A stretch of 64,000 bases of DNA from Cutaneotrichosporon cavernicola (GCF_030864355.1 NC_083395.1:2914001-2978000); one strand, 5' to 3'; shown: positions 11,888 through 24,914, counted from the first letter of the stretch. Made by a program: numbers and translations. Notes: generated from the sequence alone by a model not told the origin.

Positions 11888-12551
11888 TGCCTTGCCCACC
11901 TGCTCTCCGTTTCAACACATTATTTTAATACACGACCATATAGATATATTACGACCGACTAGCAGTCACACACGTAGTTGATAATGCCGACTGCAGCTGC
12001 GGCGGAGTAACGAGAGATGCAGCCTACTGTAGTCCATCTACTATGTGATGCAATGTTTTATGCAGTCGGGCAGGGAACAAGGTTTGCACAGCTGTGAAGA
12101 AGCAGGAGAGGTTTGGTGTGGCTGTTGCGAGGCAACGTAGCCCAAAGGTCTGGCCAACGTTGGCAAGCGCGACGTCGTCACAAACAAGTCGCGTCGCAAA
12201 CTGGTTTGGCCCAAGTTTGGCGGCTGATGTGACGTTACGAACCTTACAACCAGTTTGGCTGCAGTAACACGTGCGAGGCACGGCCCTGCACATCATCAAG
12301 TGTCTGATCGACGGATGGAACGAGGCGGGCGCCCAAACATTCCTGGATCATGCCAACAAACCCTGTCGCGTCGCAAGATCCTCACGTTGTTCGGGTCTAC
12401 AGGTCTCCTGGCATTGTCCTACGATCTGGAGCAGGGCCGCCGGAAGCGGCGGGGCCCGCAGTCGTGTTTCAGGATGACAACGTGGGCACTTGTTGGTGCT
12501 CGCAGCGTTGGGGTTTGGTACTATACAGGATACAACATGCAGCTTACGATA
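11888..12551. other. Convergent intergenic region
   Basis: This lies between the stops of CSC1 and the giant C1-finger gene. Both 3' ends must fall here. The stretch 12080-12250 repeats short TTTGGC/GGCCAA words but I see no gene or firm terminator. Confidence 0.4.
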
Positions 12552-15500
12552 CTACCGGAACGCCATGCGGGTCTGGGCGCGTTCGCGCTGCGGTTCGCGG
12601 CTTCGCGTCGCGCTTCGAATCTTCTCGCTGTTCAGCATGGCCTTGCGCACGTCCGCGATCTCGTCGCGCGGCTGTGGTTCAGCCAGGCCGCGCAGCACGC
12701 CCTCCAAAGTGGCCACTGCGCGCGCGAGTTTGTGTCCGCTTTTGATGTCTGACGTCGCCTCCCAGTCCTCAATGGCGTTCAGACCACGACCGACGATCGG
12801 TGCGGCATCTACCAGTATCTGGGGCGCGGCCGAGGCAACGAACAACACAATGTCGAGGAGGAGGGGAATCGTGAAGGCGCGTAACATGTCGTTGGTGCAG
12901 TTTGGGGAGAGCGAGGTGTCAAGTAAACGGCCCCATTCGGGCCAGAGGCGGCGCCAAAAGGCCGCGAGAGCCTCGGTCGTGATTGGTGTTGGGTCTGAGT
13001 TCGGGTCCCGGATGGCCAGCGTCGCCAGCCGCATGACGATAAACACCGACTCGCCGAAATGGCTGCCCTCACCGGAAGGGTCGACGACGTTGAGTAATTC
13101 CGACCAACCGTACATTGTGAGCGTCGTTGCGCGCGCCAGCACCGGATACAGAGAGACGAGGTCGGCGCGCGCGTGGCCCAGCGTGATGGAGAGAGATGAG
13201 TAGAGGATGTGTCCGAAGAGGTGCACTTGCTCGATCACCAACTGGGGCCGAAATCCGCTCAGCAACAAGCCCGTGTTGCCCGGTGCAGCGACCTCAGCCC
13301 GCACGATGACGGTCGCGGCCGCATCGAGGAGTCTCATCGTGATCTCAGGGTCTCGCACGGCGGTCAATGTAGGGTGTTCGCGCACGAGGAGAAGGACGCA
13401 CCCGTGCGACGCCTCGACCAGCACCTTCTCTCGCTCCGTCACTAAGGTTGACGAGTCGTCACTGTCATGGGCAAGGAACTGCGGTCAGCAACGAAGAAGG
13501 GCAGACCAACCGCGAGGAGAGATGTCAGGGCTAAAGGGGCGCGAGGCTCCCCTCGGACGGCCGTGAGTGCCGCCTCAAAGATCACAGTCGCCACTGTGTT
13601 GTCGGTACCGTGTCGCCGTGCGACCTCGACGGAGACCGGGAAGAGAACCATAATCGCATGGAATCCGACCCTGTATAGCGTCAGGGCGACCGAGAGGAGC
13701 GTGGAGGTCTGGTGGAGAAGGGGCTGGCATCAGCTGCTGCAGTAGCAACCCTTTTGCTCGTCGAATAACTCACCACAGCACATGTGGCAGGAGTGAGCTT
13801 GAGCACATGCGCACACATCTCGATCACAGGATTGGGGTCGAAGCTGGGCGAGTCCCAGGGCAAGTCCCACTCGCTCACGAGCCTGGCCAAGCGCGAGATG
13901 AAGGTGCCGAACTCTGTCCTGTCAGCTGTCATCCCCTCTCCGGAGGCTGACCTTGGGAGCTCTCCTCCGAAAGATTCCCCTTGAGTGTGCTGACGAAATT
14001 GGCGAGAGGATGAATCGTCCTCTCGATGACCTTGCGGTGCTCTCGCAGCATATCCGGGCTGCGCTCAGCTGTGCGTCACAGGCCAGCCACTTACAGTTTG
14101 CGGAACAGCTGGTCGACCCAAAGTTGCATCGAGTCTTCCGAGTCTTGGGCTGCCAGTTGGACTGCTTCCCCCAAGTACTTGAGGTTGTGATCATGGCCGG
14201 GCGCCTGATCTGTTTGCGTCCGGAGCACATGGAGAAGCAGCCCTGCTTTTCCAAACTCCGACAACGACTCTTGCAAGAGTGAGCGGCCTATGGTGTCAGC
14301 GCCGGAGAAACGGATGTCACACATGAATCTATGAACGCAGCGTCCTTGCCCGGGCGAGTGATGCTCCACGCAACGCTGACGAAAAGCTGCGGCACAAAGT
14401 TGGTGGAGAACTTGAACTTGTTCATGCGCTCTTGTGCCGTGCGCAGCACCTGGATCGCCAGGATCCCATTCTGCGCGTTGGTAGCATTGGTGACGTAGTG
14501 CGCTGTAGCCCTTAACGCATCAGCAGCCTGCAACTGGACAGCTTGAACGTTGTGCTGGGGTCAGTTACATTGACAAACAGCAGCTCACCTTGAAGAACAC
14601 GACGAGTAGGATATCAAGAATATGACGCTCCACCACAAAGTCCCATTCTTGCAGGACAGTCGCAAACTTGATGACGACAGGCACGAAGAGCGAGCCGACA
14701 AGTGCTGTCCGCTTACCGTCACCGTCGTGGGTCGTGGAAATGTGGCGGGATGAGTCGAGGATGTTCTTCAGCGCAGGGAGCATGATGGAAGTGATCGCGT
14801 CGCAGGGCGTGAGCCATGGTAAATCGCAGGCAGCTGCCGCGAACTGCTGGAAGCGCTGTAGTACGGCCCACTCGCACGGCACACCGGCCGCCAACATGTT
14901 CAGGCCGAGTGACAGCGTCGCGGCTCGGATGGTCAACGCGTCGGCCACAGCTGTGAGTGCATGAACGGTGTCTGCCGCGTGAAGAGCTGCGATTGTCTGG
15001 ACCTGTTCTGTCACGATCTCCTCAATGGCCTTCCAGCCAAGAACTGGCGTCAGAGGGAGGAATGGCTGGAGCTCACTTGGCCAGGAGGGCTTAAGGTTTT
15101 GAAGATGTAGAAGCTGGGACAGTAGCGACAGGCGCTGCTCGTCGGTGCTGCCGAACAACAGGTAGTTCTCGAAGGAGAGCGTGAGAGCCTCGAGATGGGC
15201 CCCCATCAGGCCCCTCCACATGACCAGATTCTGTGGGCTTGGATCAGTCGAGGGCATTGCGGTGTTGAAGAGCTTCAAGACCAGACCGACAGCCGAGCGT
15301 CTCCAGTTCGCCGCATCCACGTCCTGAGTCACACGATCGTCCGCAAGTTCCAGGACAAAAGTGTACAGTCGTTCGCGTATCGCCTCGCTGACGTCAGCCT
15401 TCTGGTGGTAGATAGCAGTATCTCACTATTCCACGCTTCCCATTCTGTCGTTCACGAGTGCCTCCATCGGCTTCGGATTGACGGTGAGTAGCTTGAGAAA

Positions 15501-18500
15501 CAGTCGCGCCCGGCTTCTGCGGCGGATCGGCCTGTCGTACAGCGGCCAGAGCGACTCATAGAGTTCCGAGCAGAGGTGGTGAAGCTATCATGTCAGCGAA
15601 TGAGAGACCCGAGTATCATACGAATCCGACAGGGTTTTCTGCAGCCGGCGCCTTGAGGAGGAGCCAGAGGAAGTCTAGCATCATCTCCGTCGGGTACTCC
15701 TTCCTCCTCAGCAGGCTCGCCGCAGCCAGTACCGCATCGGCTTCAAGGGGAATCGTCCTCGTCCGGACTGGCATATTCTTTTTCTTGATGTGCCCCAGGA
15801 GCCGCTTAGCCGTGTTCTCGTTATGCAGAGCACTTGCTGTGATATCTTCGGTCTGCACCTCGTAGGCACGCAGAATAGCAATCATGCCCGTCCGGAGCAT
15901 GTCAATCTCCTCCTCGCTCGGCTCTGCCTTGCCGCTCGCAACGCTGTCACTCTGCAGATCCTCGATGGACGCGACCACATTGGCAAATAACCGAGATAAA
16001 AACTCAGCATGGGCGTCATGGGCGATCGGGGTCGAGTTGACGCTCGCAGCCAAGACTATATCGAACCGAGCCTCGTCGTTGAGCTGGGTGAGGTTGTCTA
16101 AGTCTACGACAGCCGTAAGAGACTCCCACGGCACGTCGACGCCGGAGCAGGCGAGGACACGGAGCCACCGGCACACGCGCTGTAGTCCTTGAATGTCGTC
16201 GCGGGACGTCTCATTTGCCAACGTCCACAGATCTGCCGAGTCGTTGTTTAACGTGTGGCTGTGACGTAAAAGCCGAGGTAGAGCTTTGAAAGCAACTTCC
16301 TACATGTCAGCTGATTGTACAATTTCGGAACTCACTTCATGGGACAGATTCCCGATGTCTTCAAGCCAAGCCGTCAAAAGGTCAAGGGTGATGGCGAATG
16401 TCACTTTCGCATCCGCCAGCGCTGTGATACGATCGAGGGCCTTTCCAGCGGCCTGCGATGCCGCTGCGTCACCCTTCTCCCATTCGATCACACCCCACCG
16501 ATCGTCAATGATCTTGCTCTGATCGTATGCGAGTTCTCCGTATAAACCGGGGTCCAGGTCATGCAGGGCTTTGAGCCACGGCTGCGCGTATCCTGCACAG
16601 ATCTCCGCGCGGCTGGCCTTATAGGCTGCGACCGATGTCCCATCCTTCGCAACAGAGGTAGCGGAGGTGCGCACGCCTGGTGGACGCTTTCGCTTGGCTG
16701 CGTAGTTCTTGACGACGTGATGCAATACATCGTCCTCAGCCATGATCCATGACATGGCAGCACCTCCGAGTCGCTCGAGGGCGTAAGGTGCGCACATGCT
16801 GGTTGGCCACGCGCGGTTGAAGAGGAGCGAGAAGCCCTGTTCGTTGGCAGTTAGATCGACATCGTCCAGCAATTGCTCGATCACTAGTACTAGCAGCTCA
16901 ACTGACGGGGAGGCATCCATCAGCAGAGGAAGCGGAAAATTGACCGTCAAGGCGCTATTGTGAATGGCTGCAGGTGTGATGCTCCGTGTGTTGGCGACGC
17001 TGCAGAGGCCAAGGAGACGCAGTTGATCGATGAGAATCGAAGCCGCCAAGTCGGAGTGAACGTTGAGGTCGATGTTGAGCGTTTGTCGGATGGTTTTCAT
17101 CTGGACAGCCTCGTATGCAACACTGGGAGGGTCGACATGTGACGAATGGGTGTCTGTCACTGTCAAGAGACCAGTCGGGTTGGCTGAAGAGGAGTGATAT
17201 GATGGGTCTGAGGGCGCGCGAAGCAGCGCGGCGCAGTACTGTAGATAACGGGGCCGCCAGAGGAAGTCACCGTCCCGAATGCTCTCTCCCGAGATACGAG
17301 CAAACTGGTCCACCGCCAACGAGACCGGAAGGCTACTGTCGTCGAGGATCTTCTGGTACTGGGCCAGGACCGCGGTCAAATCTGTTATATCATCTGCGTC
17401 GTCGCCGTCGTTGTCGATATCGTAATGAATTCTCAGGGAGCCCGACGCGATGCCTCTGTTGAGGATTTCCAGTTGCATCCAGACGTGGCTGTGGAGCACG
17501 GCGACCTCATCGTAGCTTGCTCCTCCCAGCCTCTCGGGGTCGCGATACAACCGATCAGCAGCCTTCCGGGAAGAGGCTCGGACGTCGGCGGCACTGGCCG
17601 AGAACGGATCGCGATGCGAAGGAGGGTTGTGTGGGTTGGCGTAGATCTCGAAGCCCGGTCGGCAGGATCCGCGACGGCCCTTTGCCATGTTATCGGCGCA
17701 AGCAACGTGGTAGAAGCGCTGACAGGCGCCCATGCAGGCGTACCCCTGGGCTGTCGCGCCCCAAAGCGGTTCGTGGCACTCGGCGCAAAGTGTGATGTTG
17801 AACAAGTTGACGAGTCGGAAATTGTGCTGGCCCACTCGCCGGATTGTCGAGTCAACTGTGCCGCGTGTGCCTCCCCCTCCGAGCATCTTCTCGTCCAGCC
17901 GGGGGATGCACTTCGAGAACTGGACATGGACAACCTCGGTCTTTGACGGCTGCGCCTGACCTGGCGCCTGGACGATAACGTTGTACTGGTACGTCTCCTC
18001 CTGGTACAACTGGAGGCAACCAGCATGCTTGACGCGTTGGCACAAGGAACATTTCACAGAGAAGCCAACACATGGTTGGTGGCATTCGGCACAAACGATG
18101 TGCTCGTCCTTCCGTACTCGCCAAGGGATGTACGAGTGGTCCTCGGTGTCATCCTGGCCTAGAACGTGCTCCTGTCCAGACTCCCACTTGGCCATATGAG
18201 CCTCGTGCGTGGCGAGTGCCGGCCGGCGCGCGATTTTGTTATGCCCAACACACTCTGGATAGAACGAAGCCAGGAGGTCGAGGCCGCGAGAGCGGGATTG
18301 AATGGGCCCGTGGGCGATAATTTCGATGAGGTCGAGCGCGGCGTCAGGCTTGGCAGAGAAGATGAGAGAGAGTAGTCGGTCGACACGGTAGATGGAGACT
18401 AAGTTTAAGGACCTCAAGTCGACAGTGGACGTGATAGCGACAAGGATGTGCGGGACGATGGCGGCGATCTGGATTGCAGCCATCGAGATGTTCCCAGACG

Positions 18501-19911
18501 CTGTATGCGTTGAGAGGATCCCATGCAGCTTGTCTCTAACTGCACTCGGGATAGGACTGTTCCCACCAGTCGGTGAGAATCGTACCCAGCCTGGTTTGCG
18601 CTCTGTGGAATCGTGGGGATCTGCTTCATCGGCGGGATGGACCGAGAACGCGAAAGTTGGCATGGTTGGAGATGGGGACTCTGCAAAGGGGTCTATCGGT
18701 CAGCTGGCACACGCTACGCGGGGGCTAACCGTTCCACTCCAAGTTGAGCCTCTCGTGGTCGTCGGCACCACGTTCCCGGGCCAGCTTATGCAGCATTTCC
18801 GCCAACCTTCCCTCAATCCATTCGAAGACCTTCTCGCGCAGCACGTCGCCCATGCTGTACAGTCCGTCCACAACCGCCTCCATCATCTCGAGCTGGATTT
18901 TGAGGTCGCCCTTGTGGTAGAGCACGGCAGCAATATCCATGCACACCGCCTGTAGGGCGTACGGCGGCTGCAGGAGCCTAAACTTGGTCGTCTTGTAGAG
19001 GCAGTCGACGACGAGGAGGCGGCGAACTGCGTTGGCCATGCGTCGGAGGAGGTCAGGGCCAGAGATGGTCGCTGTCGGCTCGAAAGTGAAGTGGTCGGCA
19101 CCTGTCCGGGCTAAGGGTGAGGAGGCGAACCGCGAGCCACGTCGTCGGTCTTTAGCGGAAGCAGTCCGGGCGGCCTCAGCGGCAGAGGCCTGGCAAGCAC
19201 CAAAGATGTCGAAGTGCTGCTGCTCGGAGAGGACGAGGAACTTACGCATTTGCTCTACCATATCGTACGTCGAATCAATGTTCCAATCGCCTTCCTGGAG
19301 GGGGTAAAGGTCCTCCTCGTCTTCATCAGGAGGCAGATTCGACGCGCTCGAGGTCGAGTTGTGGCCCATGGTCGCCGCCGCGACCGCTTCCCCGAACGCA
19401 ACGATGCGGTGCTTCGGTTTTGCCCGTGCCATACCACTCGCTTGGCGCGCTGCGAGTGCAGCGCGGTCCAGGAGGTCGGGCGGTGGTGGGCGCGCCTCGA
19501 GCCTATCGAGGAGATGTGACAGAAGCTTCTGCGACTCATACTGTCCGCGGTTGGACGTGACACCCACAACCTGGTTCTTGCGTGAGAGCGAGGAGCGCCT
19601 GAGGCGGCGGAATCCATCCGAGCCAGAGCTTGTGTTCCCTGGGCTCACCTCGCGTTTGGGACTCGAGGGGACAATGAGGGAGACGATGGGGGATCGGAGC
19701 CCGCGCGGTGAGCGTGGAGAGCGCGGAGATGTAGGGGTTGACGGCTGGCCGTCGATGTCGTCGGATAGAGGAGAAGGGTTTAACACGCCATTAGTGGTTT
19801 GGATCTGCGGTTAATTCAGAGGCCCCAACGTCGGAGACTGACCTTGGGTCGTGGTCGCGCACCGGGCCGCACACCCAGAGAGCGACGAGCGTCGACATTT
19901 GCCTGATCCAT
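12552..19911 (-). CDS. Giant 2,304-residue protein with two C1-like zinc fingers, unknown function
   Basis: Thirteen exons join in consistent phase from the ATG at 19909-19911 to a stop at 12552; introns are 26-50 bp. Exon 1 is 69 bp; exon 2 begins at 19804 and exon 3 at 18680. Residues 24-110 are Ser/Pro-rich and basic. Around 578-603 is CX2C-X10-CX2C-X4-HX2C. Around 667-721 a C1 (phorbol-ester/DAG-type) pattern begins HX12CX2C-X13-C, but has CX3C and a longer last gap, so ligand binding is doubtful. The remaining about 1,500 residues are long amphipathic and leucine-rich helices, HEAT-like in feel. There is no catalytic motif and no clear membrane segment. A scaffold role is inference. I do not recognise the family. 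It is divergent from VPS11 by 305 bp. Confidence 0.75.
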
Positions 19912-20216
19912 CAAGCCAATGTCAGCTGTGCGCTCCTGGTCGTATCAAGAAGAAAATGGTTTAGAGTGAGACATGTAAGAGGAGAGGGGAGTGACGGAAG
20001 TGCCAGAGACTGGCGTACACTGCGGTGCTTGAGCCCGGATCGACCTCCACCTCCACTTCCACTTCCACTACGACTTCCACGCGTCTACATTATCCAATCC
20101 TCCCCTTTTAAGATGATGAACACGGTGACGTTGATGGAGATGGATGGCCAGGGTGACCTCAGATGTCATCAGCCACTTCCACTTTCTCGCGGCGCCAGCT
20201 AGCATCTAGACTCGCC
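19912..20216. promoter_or_regulatory. Divergent promoter, giant C1-finger gene / VPS11
   Basis: Three hundred bases serve both starts. A CCACTTCCACTTCCAC-type pyrimidine-rich repeat at about 20047-20080 is the only visible structure. An in-frame ATG at 20163 is an alternative upstream start for VPS11. Confidence 0.5.
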
Positions 20217-23200
20217 ATGGCAGGGCCATCACGAGCCCCAGACACGTCGGCACCTCAATGGCGCCAGTTCACCTTCTTCGACCTCGACAATGTAAAGGAT
20301 GCAGACGATCTGGCCTCCTCCCCACGCGCAGTCAAGGAACTATCCCCACCATTCGTCGTGACGCCGACGTCGTCCGACTCGCCCCTCCCACCGTCCCTCA
20401 TCGTGTCCTCTGGCAATACGGTCACTTTGTTTGACCGACACTTTGTCCCCGAGCGATCGTTCCAGGCGTGGGAGGGGAGTGGGCGGACAACAGCGCTCGT
20501 AGAGGCTGGTGGCCTCCTGCTCGCTGTGGGGGAAGACGAGGGGAGCCGCCAACCTGTACTCAAAGTCTGGGACCTTACACGAGACGAGAAGCGCCGACGC
20601 GGAGAGCCACTGCTCATGCGCAACGTTAAGATCCAGCAAGCGGCCGGGCGGCCACATCCAGTAAGCCACGCTCTGACGATGCTGACTCCAGGTCTCGGCC
20701 GTTGCGCTCACCACAAACCTTTCGCACCTCGCCATCGGACTCGGAGACGGAACAGTGTTGCTGTACCGCCACCTTTTACAGAGTCTCACGACGTCGCCGA
20801 CGGCATTGACCACGCTGCCGAAAGCGCGCACAATCGTCGAGGCTAATGACCGGATGCCGGAGGCCGTCACAGGACTTGGATTCCGCGAAGGCCGGCTCGA
20901 GAAGGGAGGTGTAACAGCCACCGCGTTGTTCATCGCCACGACGAATCGTGTGCTCTGTGCACCCGTGTCGACGCGTGGCGGCGAGGCGCGCGTCCTCGAC
21001 GAGTCGGGCGCCGGGCTCGGCTGTGTAGAGATGGACGCGGAGCGGCAAGAGCTTGTCGTAGCCCGCGACGACGCTATCTACCGCTACTCGCCTGAGGGCC
21101 GGGGTGCATGCTACGCTTTTGAGGGCCCCAAGTCGTCCATTGCCGTTGTCAAGCACAACCTGATCATCACGAGCCCGCCGATGCACGCCGGACGGAGGAT
21201 AAAGGGCAACGACGCTGCCAAGATCACAATCTTCGACCTCGACAACAAGCTTGTCGCGTACACGGGCGTGTTCCGGCACGGGATCCGCGCGCTCTTCGCC
21301 CAGTGGGGTAACGTCTACCTGCTTGAGGGCAACGGCGAGGTCGCGCGCCTCGAGGAGCACTCGACGAGTACCAAGCTCGACGTCCTCTACCGGCGCAACC
21401 TGTTCGTGCTGGCGCTGAGCCTCGCGCAGACGCAGGGCGTCAACGACCCCGGAATCGCCGAGATCCACCGCCTCTATGGTGACTACCTGTACGGCAAGGG
21501 CGACTTTGATGGCGCGATGAGTCAGTTCACCAAGACCCTCGGGTTTGTGCAGCCATCCTACGTCATCCGCAAGTTCCTCGACGCGCAGCGGATGAACAAC
21601 CTCACCATGTATCTCCAGGAACTGCACTCGCGCGGCCTCGCCAACCCGGATCACACGACCCTGCTGCTCAACTGCTACACGAAGAGCGGGAACAGCGCGA
21701 GCCTGGACCAGTTCATCAAGGCTGAGGCTGCTCGCGACGTCGACACGCTTCCCTTCGATCTCGAGACAGCGATTCGCGTGTGCAGGCAGGCAGGCTTCTT
21801 CGAGCACGCGACTTACCTCGCACGTAAGTATGGACGACATGAAGAGTACCTGCGCATCCAGATCGAGGACGCCGAGGAGTACAAGGACGCGCTCCAGTAC
21901 CTGCGGTCTCTCGGACCCAGCGCCTGCGAAGAGAACCTGATCCGGTACGGTCGTGCGCTCCTTCAGCATGAGCCAGCGGCAACGACCGAGCTGCTTATCG
22001 ACCTCTGCTCTGGGACGTTGGGGCGGAAGAAGGCACACGCCGACATCCACCAAAGCCTTGAGGATGCGCGCGCCAACGGCACAGGTTTGACGTCCTACCT
22101 CCCCGCGATGCCAACTCTCGGTGTCAACCGACTGTGGGGTGAGGGACAGGGCCCATCACCTAACGGCGCCAACGGCGCCGAGACGCCGGCTGATGCGCAA
22201 GTCAAAGAGGAGGAGGACGCGCCAGCATACACGCCGCCCTCACCACGGCTCTTCTTTGCGCACTTTGTTGACCACCGCGACCTCTTCGTACACTTCCTCG
22301 AGGATGTCGCATACGCGCTGTGGAGCCAGCAGGTTGAACCAGCTGTCACACCTGGGCGCGTCGCTCAGCAGCGCGGGATCGAGGACACGGTCGAGCTACC
22401 AAGAGATGAGGCTGACCAGCGCGCGGTGTGGAACACGTTACTGGAACTGTACCTCGACTCGACGCGGGGTGAGGGTGACTCGGCCGCCGCCGCGCGTGGC
22501 AAGGTTCTGGGGCTGCTGGCTTCAACCAGCATCCCGTACGACCCGATGCACGCGCTCGTCCTTTGCTCGATGGCCGAGTTCACCGAGGGGCTCGTTGGGC
22601 TATGGGAGAGCCTGGGAATGTACGAGGATGTGCTGAGGTACTGGATGGAGCGGGACGCGGCCGTAGCCGAGGGCCGCGCCGACGAGAAGGACGTCAATGC
22701 TGCCATTGAGGTCATGCGCTACCTCGACATGTACGGGCCCGGCAACCCGAGCCTGTACCCCATGGTGCTGCGGTACATTACGAGCTCGGGCGCTGTGCTG
22801 AGCCGGCACAAGAGCAGCCTTCCTCGCATCCTCGAGACGATTGATGCCGAGCGCATCATCCCTCCCTTGGCAGTTGTGCAGCTGCTTAGCCGGAACGGCG
22901 TAGCGTCCGTGGGGACAGTCAAGGACTGGTTGAGGGCCAAGGTCGAGGAGACGAGGCAGGAGATCGATGCGGTGAGCTACACACTTCTGGAGGAGCTGAC
23001 CACAGGACAAGGCCCTTGTGGAGAGCTATCGCTCCGAGACGGCAGTCAAGGAGAAGGATATCGCCGATCTCACCAACACTCGCCAGCCCGAGGTGTTCCA
23101 GGTCACACAGTGCGCTGCATGCGGCGGCCAGCTCGACCTGCCCGCCGTTCACTTTATGTGCAAGCACAGCTACCACCAGCGTTGCCTCAGCGACTCGGAT

Positions 23201-23386
23201 CCCGAGTGTATCCTGTGCGCGCAGCAGCATGCCATGGTCCGCGAGCTGCGCAACAACCAGGCGCGTATGGCGGATCGGCACGACCTTTTCCTCGGCGAGG
23301 TACACGACGCCGACGACCCATTCGCGGTGGTCGCGGGTGCGTTTAGCCGCGGCCTGTTCCAGAAGGAGGTGCCGCAGGACGTTTAG
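20217..23386 (+). CDS. VPS11: Vps11, HOPS/CORVET core subunit
   Basis: Three exons (20217-20660, 20692-22971, 23006-23386; introns 31 and 34 bp) give 1,034 residues. The N-terminal half is a beta-propeller beginning [12 protein letters not shown]. The alpha-solenoid carries the Vps11 hallmark [18 protein letters not shown] followed by [19 protein letters not shown]-terminal RING-H2 runs about residues 944-978 ([17 protein letters not shown]). Vps11 is a shared core of the HOPS and CORVET tethers that drive fusion at endosomes and vacuoles, and its RING holds subunits together. The start at 20217 has a near-ideal context (CGCCATGGC); 20163 would add 18 residues. Without the second intron the RING falls out of frame, which confirms that junction. 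Its stop is only 44 bp from the BET4 stop. Confidence 0.93.
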
Positions 23387-23430
23387 AGGTCTAGAGACTT
23401 GGGGTCTAGCTTGTACATAGCATCATGGCA

Positions 23431-24732
23431 TTATGGTATTCTAGAAATGGCTGGGGATGGCATTTCACCGAGCTCGTGGTACCGCTCTTTCCTGTCCTCG
23501 TCGATGACTTCCAGGCGCTCAAGGATAGTCTTGGCATCTGCGCGGTGGACCGCCGCCTCGTCTGTTGGTGCGGATGGCAGGCGCGCGGAGAGGAGGTGGT
23601 AGTGGGCGAGCGCGTTCATGCACCCTGGCGTCAGCTGGCTTCACTGCGCTGGTAGCGTACACTTCGAGTCAGGTTCAGCCTCATGCAGTTCCTTGATAGA
23701 CTCGAGCTCGCGCTGCAACAGCTCGAACGATGGGTCTGGTGTCAGCTAAACGAGGGAGCAAGCCAGCTCACTGGTGCCAACAAGCCATCGATGGTAGAGC
23801 CAGCCAGACTGATCTCCGGGGTCGGTCCACAGCGCCTGCGTTACCAGCTCGAACTCTGCATGTCAGCCGTGGGTCTAGCTTCGCCAGCTACCCACCCTTG
23901 TCCTTCTCGACCGCAACCTCGTCCTCGGACATCCCCGCCCAAATCTTGGGCAATGTCTTGGTGCGCGAGTGCCACGCCGAAAAATTGGAGAAGTTGGACT
24001 CGATCTTCTTGGTCGTGTACTTGAGCTCGTCGGCGGGTGTGCGCTTGGGCGTAAACGATTCCGGGAGCGATTCGTTGATGTACCGCCTATAAGTCCATGC
24101 GTGGACTGGGGTTAGCTCTCGGAGGATGCATGGGCTGGACCAGTGGCTCAGCTGCAACCCGCTACGAAACTCACAGTTTCGCGCATCAGCATCGAGGAGC
24201 TTCTCGACAAGCCCAATCTCCTTCTTCCAGAATTCGTTGCGCCACCCCTCGCTATCTCCTGGTCCGCGGGGCACGTTCTCGAGGCACCACTTGCGATGCG
24301 TCCAGATCCAATACACCTTGGGGTGGACGCGGAGGTATGCCATCGTCAGGCGAAGGTCAGCCTCGAGGAGACCCACAATCTCCTCGTCCGTCCTGCTGTC
24401 AGCTTCGTACCATTGGACCTTACGAGGAAGGGAAGAGGCCGCGGGTAAGGATGTGTCGCCGGTAGTTCCACACCGTGTAGAACTCGGGATTGAGATCGAG
24501 GAGTTTGTTGGTCTTCTCCAGCGCTTCGAGTGTATATTCGTTGCCCCGTTTCTGGTGTTAATGGAGCAGAGGGAAGGCATACCATTGCAAAGACGTCCTC
24601 CTGCAGCTCAGTGTAGGCCTGGATCTTGGAGACCTCTTTAAGGCGGCGCGCCTGTTCCGCTTCCTTGGAGAGACGGGTACGCTTGATTCCGTGCTGTCTG
24701 TCAGCTTGTACAACCACTGTCAAGCCAACCAT
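23431..24732 (-). CDS. BET4: Rab geranylgeranyltransferase alpha subunit
   Basis: Eight exons encode 340 residues, and the first coding exon is only the ATG (24730-24732), followed by a 36-bp intron. The N-terminus MHGIKRTRLSKEAEQARR matches the family. Prenyltransferase alpha repeats are seen: NPEFYTVWNYRRHIL, HPKVYWIWTHRKWCLE, NFHAWTYRRYI, NFSAWHSRTK and SGWLYHRWL. With the beta subunit and Rab escort protein it forms the enzyme that attaches geranylgeranyl groups to Rab C-terminal cysteines, anchoring Rabs to membranes. Exons: 24583-24693, 24424-24551, 24175-24392, 23896-24105, 23772-23855, 23661-23735, 23431-23624, all in phase. The other candidate, the FTase/GGTase-I alpha subunit, is less likely given the MHG-type start. 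Confidence 0.9.
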
Positions 24733-24914
24733 TACAGAGTTAAGCTAATAAATGAACAGAGGAGAGCTGAGTAGAGTAATGGTCGCGAGCATCTTGGTGG
24801 CAGCCTACCTCCACATTTACCCGGGCCACCCACTTACAGAGATAATGATTTGCCGCCCAACACTCATTGCAGGTGTGTTCATCTTTCTCCACCCCAACAA
24901 CAACATCAGCCATC
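24733..24914. promoter_or_regulatory. Bidirectional promoter BET4 / WBP4-like gene
   Basis: Only 182 bp lie between the two divergent ATGs, so the promoters must overlap. No TATA box or recognised site stands out. Confidence 0.5.

Noticed and set aside
12255..12752. Plus-strand ORF of 165 codons
   Set aside because: It overlaps the end of the giant gene on the other strand and has the Arg/Ser-rich composition of an antisense shadow.
12552..19911. Giant protein as an UNC79/UNC80-type cation-channel scaffold
   Set aside because: Size and helical character would fit, but I could not point to any conserved block of those families. The C1-type fingers argue neither way.
20776..22053. 425-codon minus-strand ORF opposite VPS11
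   Set aside because: Antisense shadow of a strongly supported gene.
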